A stretch of 64,000 bases of DNA from Polaribacter sp. KT25b (GTDB taxonomy: Bacteria; Bacteroidota; Bacteroidia; Flavobacteriales; Flavobacteriaceae): assembly GCF_900105145.1 (NCBI RefSeq), contig NZ_LT629752.1, positions 1,522,001 to 1,586,000 of the forward strand, given 5' to 3'. The first letter of the stretch is position 1. Every line of letters starts with the position of its first letter. This document shows, piece by piece, positions 63,131-64,000 of this stretch. The notes beneath the pieces were generated by a model. That model was not told where the DNA came from. It did no database searches and saw only the letters and a list, made by a program, of their open reading frames with translations. Made by a program: the position numbers and the translations under genes.

Positions 63131-64000
63131 ATGTCAACATTTTCTGCATTAGGAATTCGTAAAGAATATATACAATCATTAAAAGAATTAGGAATTTCTA
63201 CACCTTCGGAAATTCAAGAAAAAACCATTCCAATTTTATTACAATCAGAAACTGATTTTATTGGTTTAGCACAAACAGGAACAGGAAAAACAGCTGCTTT
63301 TGGTTTGCCAGTTTTACATAAAATTAATGCAAACGAAGGCAATATTCAAGCATTAATTTTATCACCAACAAGAGAATTGGTACAACAAATTAAGAAACAA
63401 CTTTTTAAGTTTACAAAATATAATGAAGAGAAAATTTTTATTGAAGCTGTTTTTGGTGGAGAAAAAATTGATCGTCAAATAGGTAATTTAAAAAGAACAA
63501 CACATGTTGTTGTGGCAACTCCAGGAAGATTAATCGATTTAATTGAACGTGGCAGTATTGATATCAGTCATGTAAAAACGGTTATTTTAGATGAGGCTGA
63601 TGAAATGTTAAGCATGGGTTTTAAACAAGATTTAAATAGAATTTTAAAATTCACAACAGAATCTAACAGAAAAACTTGGTTATTTTCTGCTACAATGCCA
63701 GAAGAAATTAAAAAAATTATAAAAACTTATATGGATGCAAATGCACCAAGAGTTGAAATTAATAGAAATTCTTTGGTAAATGCAAACATCAGACATCAAT
63801 TTGTAAAAACTACGATTAAAGATAAACCTGCAGATATTATTACTTATTTATTAAAAAGAGAAGCAAGTAGAGGCATTATTTTTTGTAGAACAAAAGCTGG
63901 TGCACAAAATTTAGCACATCATTTAGTTGAAGAAGGTTTTTCTGCGGCTGCTTTAGAAGGTGATATGCAACAAAAAGAACGCGATAAAGTAATGCGTGCT
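63131..64000 (+). CDS. DEAD-box RNA helicase (N-terminal part, runs off the window)
   Basis: The frame opens at ATG 63131 (MSTFSALGIRKEYIQSL) and is still open at base 64000, giving 290 codons. Motifs of the RecA-like domain 1: Q motif (TPSEIQEKTIPILL), I (AQTGTGKTAAFGLP), Ia (LSPTRELVQQI), Ib (VATPGRLID), II (ILDEADEML) and III (FSATMPEE). Domain 2 starts with GIIFCRTKAGAQNLAHHL. It would unwind RNA in ribosome assembly or mRNA turnover. The C-terminal extension that separates DbpA, RhlE and CsdA types lies outside. Confidence 0.96.
   Translation, partial: MSTFSALGIRKEYIQSLKELGISTPSEIQEKTIPILLQSETDFIGLAQTGTGKTAAFGLPVLHKINANEGNIQALILSPTRELVQQIKKQLFKFTKYNEEKIFIEAVFGGEKIDRQIGNLKRTTHVVVATPGRLIDLIERGSIDISHVKTVILDEADEMLSMGFKQDLNRILKFTTESNRKTWLFSATMPEEIKKIIKTYMDANAPRVEINRNSLVNANIRHQFVKTTIKDKPADIITYLLKREASRGIIFCRTKAGAQNLAHHLVEEGFSAAALEGDMQQKERDKVMRA

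Noticed and set aside
1..64000. tRNA, rRNA, CRISPR or prophage
   Set aside because: No cloverleaf-like GC-rich segments, no rRNA sequence, no regularly spaced repeats and no phage structural genes were seen.

Overview
The window is AT-rich chromosomal DNA from a member of the Bacteroidota, most likely a marine Flavobacteriaceae species of the Polaribacter/Tenacibaculum type. Supporting signs are a SusC/SusD pair, BshA (bacillithiol synthesis), a single long Rel/SpoT, DUF3810, DUF937 and OstA-like proteins, and promoters of the flavobacterial TAnnTTTG type. Genus is inference; no rRNA, tRNA, CRISPR array or prophage was recognised.

Layout. 1-5930: end of a SusC/SusD locus followed by two phosphatases instead of glycoside hydrolases. 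5931-7222: a decayed junction holding a duplicated LuxR C-terminus, a broken ISAon1-type insertion sequence and a truncated gene. 7223-16081: a signalling cluster with three stand-alone receiver proteins, a sensorless histidine kinase, an AraC regulator, a CheB-CheR-PAS-kinase fusion and a PAS-LuxR regulator; the C-terminal end of the last gene is repeated at 6.1-6.3 kb, so direct repeats flank the cluster. 16553-19373: OstA-like protein and a class III aminotransferase. 19450-29023: a nitrite/nitric-oxide region with nirK (fused cytochrome c), a NirV-type protein, a metal-binding-domain/SCO fusion, two RIC (ScdA/YtfE-type) di-iron proteins, an amino-acid decarboxylase, a polytopic membrane protein and a cysteine-rich protein of unknown function.

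29099-44839: housekeeping genes (purA, a Fur-type regulator, rel, M48 protease, ppgK, an RNA methyltransferase, amidohydrolases, DUF3810, dnaB). 44929-53494: asparagine-synthetase-B-like protein, half transketolase, bshA, DUF937, a dicarboxylate/amino-acid symporter, sulfurtransferase, HAD phosphatase and DCC thiol protein. 53670-57976: a MacAB-like ABC exporter with two permeases. 58157-64000: CreD, DUF1853, DUF2461, MATE exporter, thioesterase and the start of a DEAD-box helicase.

The most coherent undescribed signal is in 19.4-29.0 kb. Three intergenic regions carry the same perfect inverted repeat, ATGA-N6-TCAT, with the spacing of a CRP/FNR-family box. Upstream of nirK it lies about 41 bp before the start predicted from a TAnnTTTG element, and the same geometry recurs at the RIC paralogue and, more weakly, at the 598-aa cysteine-rich protein. 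This suggests one nitrogen-oxide-responsive regulon that includes an uncharacterised, possibly flavin- and metal-binding protein and a RIC paralogue that has lost its conserved cysteine pair.
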